A DNA stretch of 64,000 nt. Source: Sphingomonas crocodyli (GTDB lineage: Bacteria; Pseudomonadota; Alphaproteobacteria; Sphingomonadales; Sphingomonadaceae). The position numbers were made by a program, and so were the translations under genes. Below the pieces are notes generated by a model. It had not been told where the DNA came from and did not search any database. It saw only the letters and a list, made by a program, of their open reading frames with translations. Below, one piece after another: positions 16,992-26,191 of this stretch; the stretch's first letter is position 1, and each line of letters opens with the position of its first letter. The stretch spans positions 437,061 through 501,060 of the forward strand of contig NZ_SACN01000003.1 of NCBI RefSeq assembly GCF_004005865.1. The letters run 5' to 3'.

Positions 16992-18443
16992 ATGGTCAGC
17001 GAAGTCGAACTCAAGCTTGATGTCGATGCCGACGCAGCAAATGCGATCGAGCAGTCGCCCTGGTTGGGCGGTGCTCCAAGGTCGATCAACCAGCGATCGA
17101 CCTATTTTGACACCCCCGATCGCGCGCTGAAGGCGGCAGGTCTTTCATTGCGCGTGCGCGAGGCCGATGGCGTCTGGACGCAGACGATTAAAGCCGACGA
17201 TGATCGCGCCGCCGGATTGTTTGCCCGACCGGAATGGGAGCGCGAGGTGCCTGACGGTCGACCCGTTCTGGACGACGCCACCCCTATCGTCGGCCTCATC
17301 GGCGACAAGGTCGACCAGGTGGCGAAGCAGTTCGAGATACAGGTAGAGCGCCGTCTCTGGCTGGTCGATTGGAAGGGGGCTTCGATCGAGGTTGCCATCG
17401 ACCGTGGCGAAGTTGTGGCGGGGGAACGTTCGGCACGGATCAGCGAACTGGAACTGGAACTCCAGACCGGCAGCCGCGCGGCATTGTTCGACTTTGCCCG
17501 CCGCCTGCACGAGATCGGCCCTGTCCGGCCTGGGATCGCGAGCAAGGCCGAACGCGGTTATCGCCTGTCGGATGCCGCGCCGAATGCGGTAAAGGCCCAA
17601 AGCATTACGCTGACCGCCGATATGACCGCAGCCGACGCATTCCGCGCTATCGTCAAGGCTTGCGTGCGCCATTTCCGCTTGAATGAGGATCTGCTCAAAG
17701 CGAACCGGCACGCAGACGCGCTCCATCAGGCGCGGGTGGCGCTACGGCGGCTGCGATCGGCCTTCGCTATTTTCAAAGCGCTGGCCGTCGGGGACCAAAG
17801 CGACCGACTGCGTGAGGAGTTGCGCTGGCTGGCCTACGAGCTTGGTGAGGCGCGCAATCTCGATGTGCTATTGGCCGCGATCGATGCAGGCCCGATGCGC
17901 GACGATGTCGCTCGAGCACGCGAGGCGCAATATGACAGGGTCGAGGCGGTGCTCGCTTCGGCCCGCGCGCGTCGCCTGTTGCTCGATCTCGTCCAGTGGA
18001 TCGACGACGGCGCCTGGCTCGATCGCAAAAAGAACCGCGAGGCTCGCAGCATACCGGCGCGTCTCTTTGCGGAGCGCGCGCTGGCGCGATTTCGGCGTAA
18101 AGTGAAGAAAGGCGGTCGCGATCTCGTGCGGGTCGACGACGAGACGCGTCACGACGTGCGCAAGGATGCCAAGAAGCTCCGCTATGCCTGTGAGTTCTTT
18201 GTCGGTCTGTTCGATGGCGAGCGCGAGCGTCGTCGTTACAAGAAATTTGTGGCTGCACTTGAAACGCTGCAGGATCAGCTGGGTGCGCTGAATGACGCCG
18301 CCACCATTCCTGTCGTGTTAGACCGGCTGGGCCTTTCGGGGGCGGCCGGCGTCGATAAGAACCCGCCTATCCGATCGGACCTGATCCTCGCAGCTGCCGA
18401 TGCCTACGAAGACGTTGTCGACACAAAGCGCTTCTGGGCCTGA
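16992..18443 (+). CDS. CYTH and CHAD domain protein
   Basis: A 483-residue protein. The N-terminal CYTH (triphosphate tunnel) domain covers about 1-200, with the conserved charged start EVELKLDV and a chain of acidic and basic strand residues. A C-terminal CHAD domain (about 215-483) follows, rich in His and Arg (for example HQARVALRRLRSAF and DETRHDVRKDAKKLRYACEF). CYTH domains hydrolyse inorganic triphosphate or related substrates, and CHAD domains bind polyphosphate, so the protein probably acts on or senses polyphosphate. The ATG at 16992 follows GAGG and starts the CYTH motif. A weak GGAAC element lies close upstream. It is divergent from the monooxygenase. Confidence 0.92.
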   Translation: MVSEVELKLDVDADAANAIEQSPWLGGAPRSINQRSTYFDTPDRALKAAGLSLRVREADGVWTQTIKADDDRAAGLFARPEWEREVPDGRPVLDDATPIVGLIGDKVDQVAKQFEIQVERRLWLVDWKGASIEVAIDRGEVVAGERSARISELELELQTGSRAALFDFARRLHEIGPVRPGIASKAERGYRLSDAAPNAVKAQSITLTADMTAADAFRAIVKACVRHFRLNEDLLKANRHADALHQARVALRRLRSAFAIFKALAVGDQSDRLREELRWLAYELGEARNLDVLLAAIDAGPMRDDVARAREAQYDRVEAVLASARARRLLLDLVQWIDDGAWLDRKKNREARSIPARLFAERALARFRRKVKKGGRDLVRVDDETRHDVRKDAKKLRYACEFFVGLFDGERERRRYKKFVAALETLQDQLGALNDAATIPVVLDRLGLSGAAGVDKNPPIRSDLILAAADAYEDVVDTKRFWA

Positions 18444-19112
18444 AAGATCGGACGGCAGCAACCTCCTCATTCAGGTCGCTCAATGGCGTCTGCCATCATC
18501 TTTGATGCCTCCGAGCCTGATGAGCCGAGGACGTAAGCTTCTTGCGGAATGTGGGAGCACGTCCAGTCGGCGGTGCCGCGAGCGCGCTACAACGACGAGG
18601 CAGGCCGGGCTCCCGAGGCAACGCTAGTCTTGCCGTCCGATTTGAGAGAATGCGCCGGATGCCCACGCAGGACCGGTCCAGCGGCATGGGGCGGGCTCCG
18701 CGCCAGGTGCTTGTTATGGCGAGCGCGATTGGGCGACCATAGTCCCAACTCTGGTGCCAGAAGGGCAGCGTTGGCCATCCGCAATTTCAACGTGCAGCCC
18801 GTTCGCTGTCTTCCTGCGGCGACTATGATCGATGGCGCACGCCTCTATCAATCATGGAACCCGCTTTTTGTGATCGATAGGAGGGGCATTGTGTCAATCA
18901 CGCTCTGGCACGTGCAGCTTTCCGGCTTGGCCAGATTCACGTTCGACGGCGTACGGCCACGCCCAGCGTCGACCGCGAACACGCACCGTGATCACTTCGC
19001 GCACGCCTAGCGATTTCCACGACGGTGAGTTCGCGAGGCGTTGCGAGTTCGCCGTCGAATGCGTCTCACCCCTTCAGCAGATTGCCGGCGCCCTGGCACC
19101 AGCCACGCTCCT
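18444..19112. other. Long intergenic region, nothing recognised
   Basis: About 670 bases without a supported gene. A plus-strand frame from 18549 to 19010 is open, but its composition (Arg, Ala, Cys, Trp) looks random, it has no ribosome-binding site and I match it to no family. No repeats or tRNA seen. Confidence 0.5.
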
Positions 19113-19286
19113 TTAGTCAGGCTTGGCAGCGCGCGTCGGTTTCTCGCGGCGCGGTCGACGATGCCGAAGCGGGAGGCGGGGCCGCTCATTGATGCTGTCG
19201 ACCACCTTCTGGCGAACCATAGCCGGCAGGAGCAAGATGATCGCGAAAACGACGGGTACGAAGAACAAGGCGACTTTCATCAGCAT
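19113..19286 (-). CDS. Small membrane protein under an EcfG promoter
   Basis: A 57-residue protein: a short start, one strongly hydrophobic helix (about 5-22), then a long very basic tail rich in Arg, Lys and Pro. A perfect-spacing EcfG promoter lies at 19295-19319. Its expected start of transcription (about 19288) is only a few bases before the first ATG, so the mRNA would be nearly leaderless, or the second ATG at 19280 is used. The basic tail could bind membrane phospholipid or nucleic acid. No family recognised. Confidence 0.55.
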   Translation of the reverse strand: MLMKVALFFVPVVFAIILLLPAMVRQKVVDSINERPRLPLRHRRPRREKPTRAAKPD

Positions 19287-19294
19287 GCCGCTTG

Positions 19295-19319
19295 AACCGC
19301 AGCGATCTTTCGCCGTTCC
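19295..19319 (-). promoter_or_regulatory. EcfG promoter
   Basis: On the minus strand GGAAC (19319-19315), 16 bases, then GGTT ending at 19295. Only the first -10 base differs from consensus. It drives the small membrane protein gene. Confidence 0.65.
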
Positions 19320-19985
19320 TGCCCCTGTCGGCGAGTTGCCTTGAAGATAAGATGGGTGTTGAGCCGGCACGGCGATCCTAGTTGCGCCCGGTCGGCCACC
19401 ACTCGTCGTCACTCATCAATATGGCGGCGAAGCTCAATGCGCTCACGATCATCACGAGGATTTCGAGGCCGACGACAAGGTCGGGGTGGTATCGAACGGC
19501 AGGATCATCGGTGCTTCACTCCCCGGTCAGCGCGGATCGATGATATTTCGCCCAATCTCTTCGCTTCGTGCTGGGCGTCTGCCAGCAATCACTGCCGCGG
19601 CAAAGATAAACATTCTCTCGATCAAATGGCGCGAGCGTGTCAGGGATAATCCCCGGACGTGCCGCAGTCTCGCTAGACTGGCGGCCAATGGAATGGTGAG
19701 CCGACCTAACGTAACCGCGCGTCCGATTGTCACCAGAAATCGCGCATCACCTCGCCGCTGGAAAGCATTCCCTCGAAGCTGCAAAACCGTCAGAACCGTC
19801 AATTGAGCAGGTCGCGACTGCCGCCGGAGGCGAAAGTCGGACCTGCATTGCGGTTGCAGCCGACGCCCGCAAGCCACTCAAGACGAGCGGCACGTGGGGG
19901 AAGTTTGCGCAAAACGAAGTGTCGCCTCCTCGAAGCATGAGGGAATGGGTTGCGCCGTTCGCGGCTTCCGAAGCGGAGCGTTCGC
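19320..19985. other. Long intergenic region, possible gene remnant
   Basis: No intact gene in about 660 bases. Near 19455-19515 on the plus strand the string DDKVGVVSNGRIIG resembles the start of short sphingomonad proteins that read 'DDYDVL.NG.VVGRI'. It is not followed by the expected sequence, so it may be a fragment. Nothing else recognised. Confidence 0.35.
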
Positions 19986-20276
19986 TTAATTGGGGCGAGA
20001 TCCAGAATCGTGAGCGCCAGAATCCGGCGCTAATTGCTGGGTTTGATGTTCGGTAGCCCTTTTCAGGCATGCATACATCCAACGGGAGAAAGGGTGGCCC
20101 ATATTCACACCAGGCCCCCACTCAAAGATGTTTTCGACGTTAAAAGTTGTGGTGCCGCTGAAGGCGACGGCTCCGCCGTCGTAGCGAATAACGCACCCAT
20201 CAAAAGTGCAGTTCGTGAAAGTGTTGCCATCGAGGTAGACGACATCGTCGATGAATGTACGACTCCTGAAATCCAA
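19986..20276 (-). CDS. Short beta-helix (pentapeptide-like) protein
   Basis: A 96-residue protein. Residues about 8-45 repeat a pattern of the type 'F.NCTFDGCVI.YDGGAV.F.GTTTFN', with aromatic or Cys positions every five or so residues as in right-handed beta-helix and pentapeptide-like proteins. The second half is charged and non-repetitive. There is no signal peptide. Related short proteins are widespread hypothetical proteins. The ribosome-binding site is weak. It lies just downstream of the antiporter gene region but is separated from it by about 110 bases. Confidence 0.55.
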   Translation of the reverse strand: MDFRSRTFIDDVVYLDGNTFTNCTFDGCVIRYDGGAVAFSGTTTFNVENIFEWGPGVNMGHPFSRWMYACLKRATEHQTQQLAPDSGAHDSGSRPN

Positions 20277-20384
20277 CGGATCTCCCCAGTTGCAGCGACC
20301 TGTGTCGTCACAACGGCTGATACTTGAAAGAGGATCATAGCTGAAAGATATTCACATAGGTGCCGCGCATGCGCGAGATGACTT

Positions 20385-22019
20385 TTAGAATCGATATCTC
20401 GCTTCCGACAGATCGAGTTCGCGGGTCAGCTTCTGCATGGTCGCGCTGCCCAGGCGGCGGGTGCGGATAAGTTCGGTCAGAGCGGCGCGTTCGGCCTTGA
20501 GGCCGACGAGGCGGAATTCCTTGAAGCGCCGCTCCTGCAGCCGGATATCCTCGCCACGATCGGTACCCAACCCTTCGATGCGTTCGCGATAGAGGTCCAT
20601 CACGCGCGCACCGGCGGCGGCGTAGCGGTCGGCGTCGCCGAGCTTTTCGGACAATTCGTGCTGGTGGCGCTCGATCGCCTGGATAGCAGCTTCGGCGGCA
20701 GCGACGCGCGCGGCATCCTCATCGGCCTGCTTTGACGGCTCCGCCGGCATGGTGAGGCCGCGCAGCAGCACGGGGAGACCGACACTGGCGATCAGCAGCG
20801 AGGCGATGATCACCCCCGCCGCGAGGAAGATCGCCAGATCGCGCGCGGGGAAGGGCGTGCCGTCGCTGAGCGCCAGCGGCAGGGTCAGCACGCCCGCCAG
20901 CGTGATCGCCCCGCGCACACCCGCGAGCGACATCGCCGCGACCAGCCGCCATTCGGGGCTGCGCACCTCGACCCCGTTCTTGTTCCGGTTGCGCAGGATT
21001 GTGAGGCGCAGCGACGCCCACACCCACAGGAAGCGAAGCGCGGCGAGGCCCGCGACGATCGCGACGATGTAGATGGCTAGCCACCACGGCTCGCCATGCC
21101 CGGTCATCGCCACCGTCCGCTTCGCGCTGGACAGGATCGCAGGAAGCTGTTCGCCCAGGAGCACGAAGATGATGCCGTTGAGCGAGAACTGGATAGTGTC
21201 CCACACCGAATTGCGGCGCATCCGCGTGACCGCCAGCGCCTGACGCGAGATCTCGGCGAAGGTCATCGTCACGCCCGCGCCGACCGCGGCAAGGATGCCC
21301 GAGGCGTGGACATGTTCGGCCGCCAGATAGGAACCGAAGGGGATGAGCAGGCTCACCAGGATCTGCGAACCGGTATCCTCGCCCCAGCGGCTCGTAACCC
21401 ACGCCTTGGCGCGCGTGACGGCCAGCGTCACCAGCACGCCGATGACGAGGCCCGCGCCCGCGACCCATAGGAAGTTGAGCGCAGCTTCCCCGGCCGAGAA
21501 GACCCCGGTCATCGCCGCCGCAATCGCGAAGCGCAGGCAGACGAGGCCCGACGCATCATTGAGCAGTGATTCGCCTTCGAGGATGTGCATCATCCGCTTC
21601 GGGATCGGCACGCGCGCCGCGATCGCCGACACCGCGATCGGATCGGTGGGGGAGACGACGGCGGCGAGCGCGAAGGCGACGGCCAGCGGCATCGCCGGGA
21701 TCATCCAGTGGATGAACAGACCCATCCCCACCACCGTGATGAGGACGAGGCCGAGCGCGAGTTCGAAGATCGTCGACAAATCCTTGAACAGTTCATCCTT
21801 GGGAATGCGCCAGCCATCGAGAAACAGGAGCGGTGGCAGGAAGAGGAGCAGGAACAGTTCGGGATCGAGTTCGACCCGGTGCGAGGTCGACAGGCCGATG
21901 ATCGCGCCCAGCCCGATCTGCACCAGCGGCACCGGCGCCGGGATCGGCAACATCCGTGACAATGCGCCGCTGACGACGACCGCCAGCAGCAGGAAGAGCA
22001 CGATCGAAACTGTCTCCAA
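20385..22019 (-). CDS. Na+/H+ antiporter, CPA1 family
   Basis: A 544-residue inner-membrane cation/proton antiporter with about 12 membrane helices (1-400). The CPA1 signature is present: the cation-binding helix motif ESLLNDASG near 155-160, the SPTDPIAV stretch near 125-135 and AGVRGAITLAG near 375. A cytoplasmic charged, coiled-coil-prone C-terminal domain (about 410-544) probably regulates activity. It expels Na+ (or K+) in exchange for protons and supports salt and pH tolerance. It begins 14 bases after the acyltransferase gene ends, so the two are probably one transcript. Confidence 0.93.
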   Translation of the reverse strand: METVSIVLFLLLAVVVSGALSRMLPIPAPVPLVQIGLGAIIGLSTSHRVELDPELFLLLFLPPLLFLDGWRIPKDELFKDLSTIFELALGLVLITVVGMGLFIHWMIPAMPLAVAFALAAVVSPTDPIAVSAIAARVPIPKRMMHILEGESLLNDASGLVCLRFAIAAAMTGVFSAGEAALNFLWVAGAGLVIGVLVTLAVTRAKAWVTSRWGEDTGSQILVSLLIPFGSYLAAEHVHASGILAAVGAGVTMTFAEISRQALAVTRMRRNSVWDTIQFSLNGIIFVLLGEQLPAILSSAKRTVAMTGHGEPWWLAIYIVAIVAGLAALRFLWVWASLRLTILRNRNKNGVEVRSPEWRLVAAMSLAGVRGAITLAGVLTLPLALSDGTPFPARDLAIFLAAGVIIASLLIASVGLPVLLRGLTMPAEPSKQADEDAARVAAAEAAIQAIERHQHELSEKLGDADRYAAAGARVMDLYRERIEGLGTDRGEDIRLQERRFKEFRLVGLKAERAALTELIRTRRLGSATMQKLTRELDLSEARYRF

Positions 22020-22033
22020 AACTCGTCTCCGGA

Positions 22034-23188
22034 CTATGACGACAAGGCGGGGCGGCGCTGCTCCGCCGCGCGCCGACGATAACGCAAACCCACCAGCTCG
22101 CCGAACGGCCCGAGGCGACGGGCGATTTCATAGACGAGAAAGCAGCTCGCAAGCGTCGCGGCGGTCAGCAATTCGGCCTCGACCAACGGCGGCAGTTTCA
22201 GCGGATCAATCCGCCATGCGATCAGGACGATCGCGGTCTGATGAACCAGGTAGAATGGGAAGATGCCGTTGCGCAGATAAGCGAGCAACGGCCCGTCGCT
22301 GGCACGCAGATGCTGGTAGCCGAAACCCAGTATCGCCGCGATCGACACCCACTGGTTGATCCCGAAGCAGGTCATCATCCCGATCGATCGCGGATGCTGC
22401 GGCAACGGAGCGGCGGCATCGATCATCAGCGGCACCACGCTGACGATCGCGATCAGCAGCGCCTGCCAGCGGCGACGCGCCAGTTCGCGCCAGACGGGCT
22501 CGCTGTCGACGATCAGATAGCCGAGCAGGAACAGCGCGAGCGAACTGGCGTGATTATACCAGTCCCACGACAGGCGGTTGGTGATCCCGAAGACCGGGAA
22601 CAAGGCGATCCGCACGGTGACGAGATAGAGAGCGGGCAGCAACAGGAGCGCCACGCCGCGCAGCCGCCGCTCCGTCGCCCAGCGCAGCCAGGGTGCGAAC
22701 GGCGCGATCGCGACGACCGCGAAGGTGTAGGCCCAGATGTAGCCGATGAACCAGAGATGGTTGAGCGGCAGCCCGGCCCACGGGCGCCCATCCTCGACGA
22801 AATAATCGCGCAGATAGGCGGCGAAGTCGCGCGTCTCGCCGAACTTGGTGATCGCCTCGACCCAGGCCTGCGGCGGAACCAGCACGATCGCGCCGAAGAT
22901 CATCGGAATCAGCAGGCGGCGCGTCCTGTCCACGATCAGGCGACCCGGCGGCAACCGCCGCCCAAGCAATCCCATCGCCGCGCCCGATACGAAGAACAGG
23001 AGGCCCAGCCGCCACGGATTGGTCGCGACCAGCGCGCTGGCGATCCAGCGCTGCGGATTGCGGCTGTTCACGTGCCAGTCCCACGGGCCGAAGAACAAGG
23101 CGATATGGTAGATGATCAGCAGCGCGAAGGCCGCGATCCGAATCCAATCGAGTTCGGGCCGTCGGACGGACGGTGTCGGCATGGTCAT
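22034..23188 (-). CDS. Acyltransferase 3 family membrane protein
   Basis: A 384-residue integral membrane protein with about ten helices. The N-terminus RRPELDWIRIAAFALLIIYHIALFF contains, in pieces, the family's Arg-Asp near the first helix and the catalytic-type histidine (YHIALFF). It resembles OpgC/MdoC and other acyltransferase-3 enzymes that move acetyl or succinyl groups from the cytoplasm onto periplasmic or surface sugars. The acceptor is unknown; the nearby envelope genes fit glycan modification. A second ATG six bases in is possible. It is upstream of and likely co-transcribed with the antiporter gene. Confidence 0.87.
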   Translation of the reverse strand: MTMPTPSVRRPELDWIRIAAFALLIIYHIALFFGPWDWHVNSRNPQRWIASALVATNPWRLGLLFFVSGAAMGLLGRRLPPGRLIVDRTRRLLIPMIFGAIVLVPPQAWVEAITKFGETRDFAAYLRDYFVEDGRPWAGLPLNHLWFIGYIWAYTFAVVAIAPFAPWLRWATERRLRGVALLLLPALYLVTVRIALFPVFGITNRLSWDWYNHASSLALFLLGYLIVDSEPVWRELARRRWQALLIAIVSVVPLMIDAAAPLPQHPRSIGMMTCFGINQWVSIAAILGFGYQHLRASDGPLLAYLRNGIFPFYLVHQTAIVLIAWRIDPLKLPPLVEAELLTAATLASCFLVYEIARRLGPFGELVGLRYRRRAAEQRRPALSS

Positions 23189-23262
23189 CGAACGCGATCG
23201 AACAAGGATGGAGGGCGAACCGGCGCCGCTACGGATACATCGACGGGCCCGCCCTCCCCGCC

Positions 23263-23778
23263 TTATCGGCCGCCGTCGATGACGACGGACACGGCTCGGC
23301 GGTTGCGGGAATAGGCAGTGTCGTCGGATCCGGTCGCTTCGGGCCGTTCCTTGCCATAGGAAATCGGATTCAGGCGCGCCGCAGCGATGCCCTGACCCGT
23401 CAGATAGGTGACGACCGAAGCCGCACGCCGATCGCCCAGCGCAAGGTTATACTCGCGTGTGCCGCGCTCGTCGCAATGGCCTTCGATCGTCAGCGTCACC
23501 TGCGGATGCTGGCGCAGCCATTCGGCCTGGCGCGCCAATATGGCCTGCGCCTCGCCCGACAGGCTGTACGAATCCAGCGCGAAGAGGACGCGATCCGCCC
23601 CCGCCGCCGCGATCAGATCGGCCTGGCCCAGCGCCCCCACGGCGCCCGCGTTCGACGACGGCGTATCGACGGCCTCGCTCGTCGGCATGCTGGCCGACGG
23701 GGGCGGAGGCGGTGTCTTCTTGGTGCAGCCGGCCAGCGCCGATGCCGCCAGCAACAGGATGATGGCCTGATGTCGCAT
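23263..23778 (-). CDS. Pal-like OmpA-family lipoprotein
   Basis: A 171-residue outer-membrane lipoprotein. The signal ends in the lipobox LAGC (Cys18), followed by a proline-rich linker (KKTPPPPPP) and an OmpA/Pal peptidoglycan-binding domain (about 60-170) with the IEGHCDERGTREYN signature and the NRRAV end motif. Pal links outer membrane to peptidoglycan. However, no tolQRAB or ybgF genes are nearby, so this may be a second, orphan copy. A GGGGGG-type ribosome-binding site precedes the ATG. The 21-bp element at 23835 lies 57 bases upstream in the divergent region. Confidence 0.9.
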   Translation of the reverse strand: MRHQAIILLLAASALAGCTKKTPPPPPSASMPTSEAVDTPSSNAGAVGALGQADLIAAAGADRVLFALDSYSLSGEAQAILARQAEWLRQHPQVTLTIEGHCDERGTREYNLALGDRRAASVVTYLTGQGIAAARLNPISYGKERPEATGSDDTAYSRNRRAVSVVIDGGR

Positions 23779-23834
23779 GATAATCCCCCCAACGATAATC
23801 GGGGTCTTACGCGGGCGGCGCGCGCCCGTGTTAC

Positions 23835-23855
23835 TATAGGATTTATATGTATGGA
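23835..23855 (+). promoter_or_regulatory. Shared 21-bp element before the KdpD-like kinase gene
   Basis: TATAG, two bases, TTTATATG, one base, ATGGA. The same arrangement recurs at 26139-26159. It contains two YTATA half-sites nine bases apart (23834-23838 and 23843-23847). OmpR/KdpE-type regulators bind tandem half-sites, so the adjacent response regulator is the obvious candidate binder. It lies between pal (minus) and the kinase gene (plus). Confidence 0.5.
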
Positions 23856-23906
23856 CCGACGAACAGCACGCGCTTAGCCGACGCCGCCAACGGACGGGGC
23901 GACTGG

Positions 23907-25424
23907 ATGCAGACCGCGGACAAGAGCAGCGGACTTGCGATCGGACAGGCGCTGCGGCTTCACCTCGATTGGCGCGATCTGACGGCGACTGCGCTGATCA
24001 TCGGCGTCACCGCCTTCGCGGCATTCGAGGCCAAGCCCGAATTCGGCGAGGTCGCCTCGGCGCTGCTCTTCGTGCTGGGCATCACCATTGCGGGCGCGCT
24101 TAGCGGGCTTGCGGCGGCGCTGGTCGCGGCAATCGTCGCCTTCCTGCTCTACAATTTCTACCTGACCGAACCGGTGCTGACCTTCCGCTTGGCGACCGGC
24201 AGCGATGTGGCGCCGCTGGTCGTGTTCAATCTGTGCGCGCTGGTGGCCGGCATCCTCGCCGGCCTGCTCAAGGACCGCCAGCAGATCGCGGCGCGCAGCG
24301 CGGAGCAATTGACCGCGCTGCTCGACGCCAGCCGCGCGCTCCAGTCGGCGGTGCGGGTCGAGGATATCGCCGAGGCGCTCGATCGCGGCATCCGCCCGAC
24401 GCTGGCGGGACGGATCGCGCTGTTCGGGCTGAAAGACGGCGCGCTCGATCCGATCTATCCCGCCGATCCCGGCGACGCCTGGCGCCGGATCGCCGAGCGG
24501 CTGCGCGATGGGGACGGCGATGACGGCCCGATGGCGGACGGCGGCTTCACCGCCTATCCGATCATGGGCAGTTCGACCATGCTGGGCGTGCTAGTCCACG
24601 AAGGAGCCGCGGCGCCGAGGGATGGCGGCGCGTTCGTCATCGGGCTGGCGGGATCGATCGCGCTCGCGCTCGAGCGCGCGATATTGTCGGCGAAGATCGC
24701 CGAAACGAGCGCGCTGGCCCGCACCGAGGAATTGAAGACGGCGCTCCTGTCCTCCGTGAGCCACGATTTCCGCACGCCGCTGACCACGATCGCGGCCTCG
24801 GCTTCGGGTCTGATCAGCTATCAGGACAAGCTCGACGCCGATACGTCGCGTAACCTGCTGCAGGGTATCGTCGACGAGTGCGACCGGCTCAACCGCTACA
24901 CCGCCAACCTGCTGGAAATGAGCCGGATCGAGGCGGGATCGGTGACCGATCGCAGCCAGACGCTCGACGCGATCGAGGTCGTGCAGGGCGCGATCGATCG
25001 AGCGCGCCCGCGCGCCGGCGCACGACGGCTGAAGCGCGAGCCGGTCGACAGCCTGCCTGTGATCCGATGCGATCCGGCACTGTTCGAACTGGTGCTGGTC
25101 AACATCCTCGAAAATGCGGTGGCCTACAGCCCCGACGACGGGGAGATCAGCGTCGGCGCGCAGATGTGCGACGGGGGATGCGAGATCGTGGTGGCCGATC
25201 AGGGATGCGGCATCCCGCCCGACGATCTGGAGCGCGTGTTCGACCGCTTCTACCGCGTCACGCGATCAGGCGCGCCCAAGGGCAGCGGGCTTGGCCTCGC
25301 GATCGCGCGCGGCTTCGTCGAGGCCTTCGGCGGGACGATCCGCGCCGAAAGCCCCGGCCCGAACGGGATCGGCACGCGCATCCGCATCTGGCTGCCGCCG
25401 GCGACGATGAAGGAGATCGAATGA
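23907..25424 (+). CDS. KdpD-like sensor histidine kinase (short form)
   Basis: A 505-residue membrane histidine kinase. It has a DUF4118-type four-helix membrane domain (about 15-110), a GAF-like region (about 130-265), then HisKA with phospho-acceptor His286 in SVSHDFRTPL and a HATPase domain (N box LENAVAYS, G boxes ADQGCGIPP and GSGLGLAIA). It matches the C-terminal half of KdpD but lacks the N-terminal KdpD/USP sensor domains, and kdpFABC is absent from the window. Its signal is therefore uncertain (ions, turgor or membrane state). The ATG at 23907 begins the conserved part. It overlaps the regulator gene by four bases (ATGA). Confidence 0.9.
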   Translation: MQTADKSSGLAIGQALRLHLDWRDLTATALIIGVTAFAAFEAKPEFGEVASALLFVLGITIAGALSGLAAALVAAIVAFLLYNFYLTEPVLTFRLATGSDVAPLVVFNLCALVAGILAGLLKDRQQIAARSAEQLTALLDASRALQSAVRVEDIAEALDRGIRPTLAGRIALFGLKDGALDPIYPADPGDAWRRIAERLRDGDGDDGPMADGGFTAYPIMGSSTMLGVLVHEGAAAPRDGGAFVIGLAGSIALALERAILSAKIAETSALARTEELKTALLSSVSHDFRTPLTTIAASASGLISYQDKLDADTSRNLLQGIVDECDRLNRYTANLLEMSRIEAGSVTDRSQTLDAIEVVQGAIDRARPRAGARRLKREPVDSLPVIRCDPALFELVLVNILENAVAYSPDDGEISVGAQMCDGGCEIVVADQGCGIPPDDLERVFDRFYRVTRSGAPKGSGLGLAIARGFVEAFGGTIRAESPGPNGIGTRIRIWLPPATMKEIE

Positions 25425-26104
25425 CGATCCATGTGCTGCTGGTCGATGACGAGCCGGCATTGAGCGCGGCGCTTCAGCCGGTGCTGACGGCCGCAGGCTA
25501 TCGCGTGACGGCAGCGGCAGACGGGCGCGGCGCACTGCGGCTGGCGCGCGATATCGAACCCGATGTCGTCCTGCTCGATCTCGGCCTACCCGATCTCGAC
25601 GGCAAGGACGTCATCCAGCAGATCCGCGCCCGCAGCGACGTGCCGATCATCGTCATTTCCGCGCGCCATCAGGAAGGCGAGAAGATCGCCGCGCTCGACG
25701 AGGGCGCCGACGACTATGTCAACAAACCGTTCGAGATCGGCGAACTGCTCGCCCGGATCCGCGCGGCCGAACGCCGCCGCAACCGCGCCTTCGCCAACCC
25801 GACCAGCTATATGGCGGGCGAGCTGGAGATCGACTTCGTCGCGCGCCGGGTGATGCTGGGCGGCGAAGCGGTGCGGATGTCGCCCAAGGAATATGATCTG
25901 CTCCAGCTGCTCGCCTCCAATGCCGGGCAGGTGGTGACGCACAAAAGGCTGCTGGGCGTCGGCTGGGGGCCGGAGGCGACCGACACCCAATATCTGCGCG
26001 TCTATATCGGCCTGCTGCGCCAGAAGATCGAGGCGGATCCGTCCGAACCCCGCCTGCTGCTGACCGAACCGGGTGTCGGATACCGCCTCGTCGCACCCCG
26101 CTGA
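25421..26104 (+). CDS. KdpE-like response regulator (OmpR family)
   Basis: A 227-residue regulator with an N-terminal receiver domain (acidic pocket Asp9-Asp10, phospho-acceptor Asp53 in VLLDLGLPD, Lys102 in NKPF) and a C-terminal winged-helix DNA-binding domain (about 130-225). Translation is coupled to the kinase gene. It is expected to bind tandem half-sites. The 21-bp element found before this operon and again before the next operon (26139) is a candidate target, implying autoregulation and control of the DedA-glycosyltransferase genes. Confidence 0.93.
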   Translation: MTIHVLLVDDEPALSAALQPVLTAAGYRVTAAADGRGALRLARDIEPDVVLLDLGLPDLDGKDVIQQIRARSDVPIIVISARHQEGEKIAALDEGADDYVNKPFEIGELLARIRAAERRRNRAFANPTSYMAGELEIDFVARRVMLGGEAVRMSPKEYDLLQLLASNAGQVVTHKRLLGVGWGPEATDTQYLRVYIGLLRQKIEADPSEPRLLLTEPGVGYRLVAPR

Positions 26105-26138
26105 CAGCGACCGTCAATCAGATCACCGGCCCGATCAT

Positions 26139-26159
26139 TATAGTTTTTATATGCATGGA
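26139..26159 (+). promoter_or_regulatory. Second copy of the 21-bp element, before the DedA-GT4 operon
   Basis: TATAG, two bases, TTTATATG, one base, ATGGA, matching 23835-23855 at all 18 fixed positions. The half-sites TTATA lie at 26138-26142 and 26147-26151. It ends 32 bases before the ATG at 26192. Confidence 0.5.
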
Positions 26160-26191
26160 TAGGATCGGCCCTCGCCCCTAACCGGCGCGGC

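Noticed and set aside
18549-19010. Open frame of 153 codons in the 18.4-19.1 kb gap
   Set aside because: No ribosome-binding site, no family pattern and random-looking composition rich in Arg, Cys and Trp.
23907-26104. A complete Kdp potassium system
   Set aside because: Only KdpD/KdpE-like proteins are present, the kinase lacks the KdpD N-terminal domains, and no kdpFABC genes are in the window.
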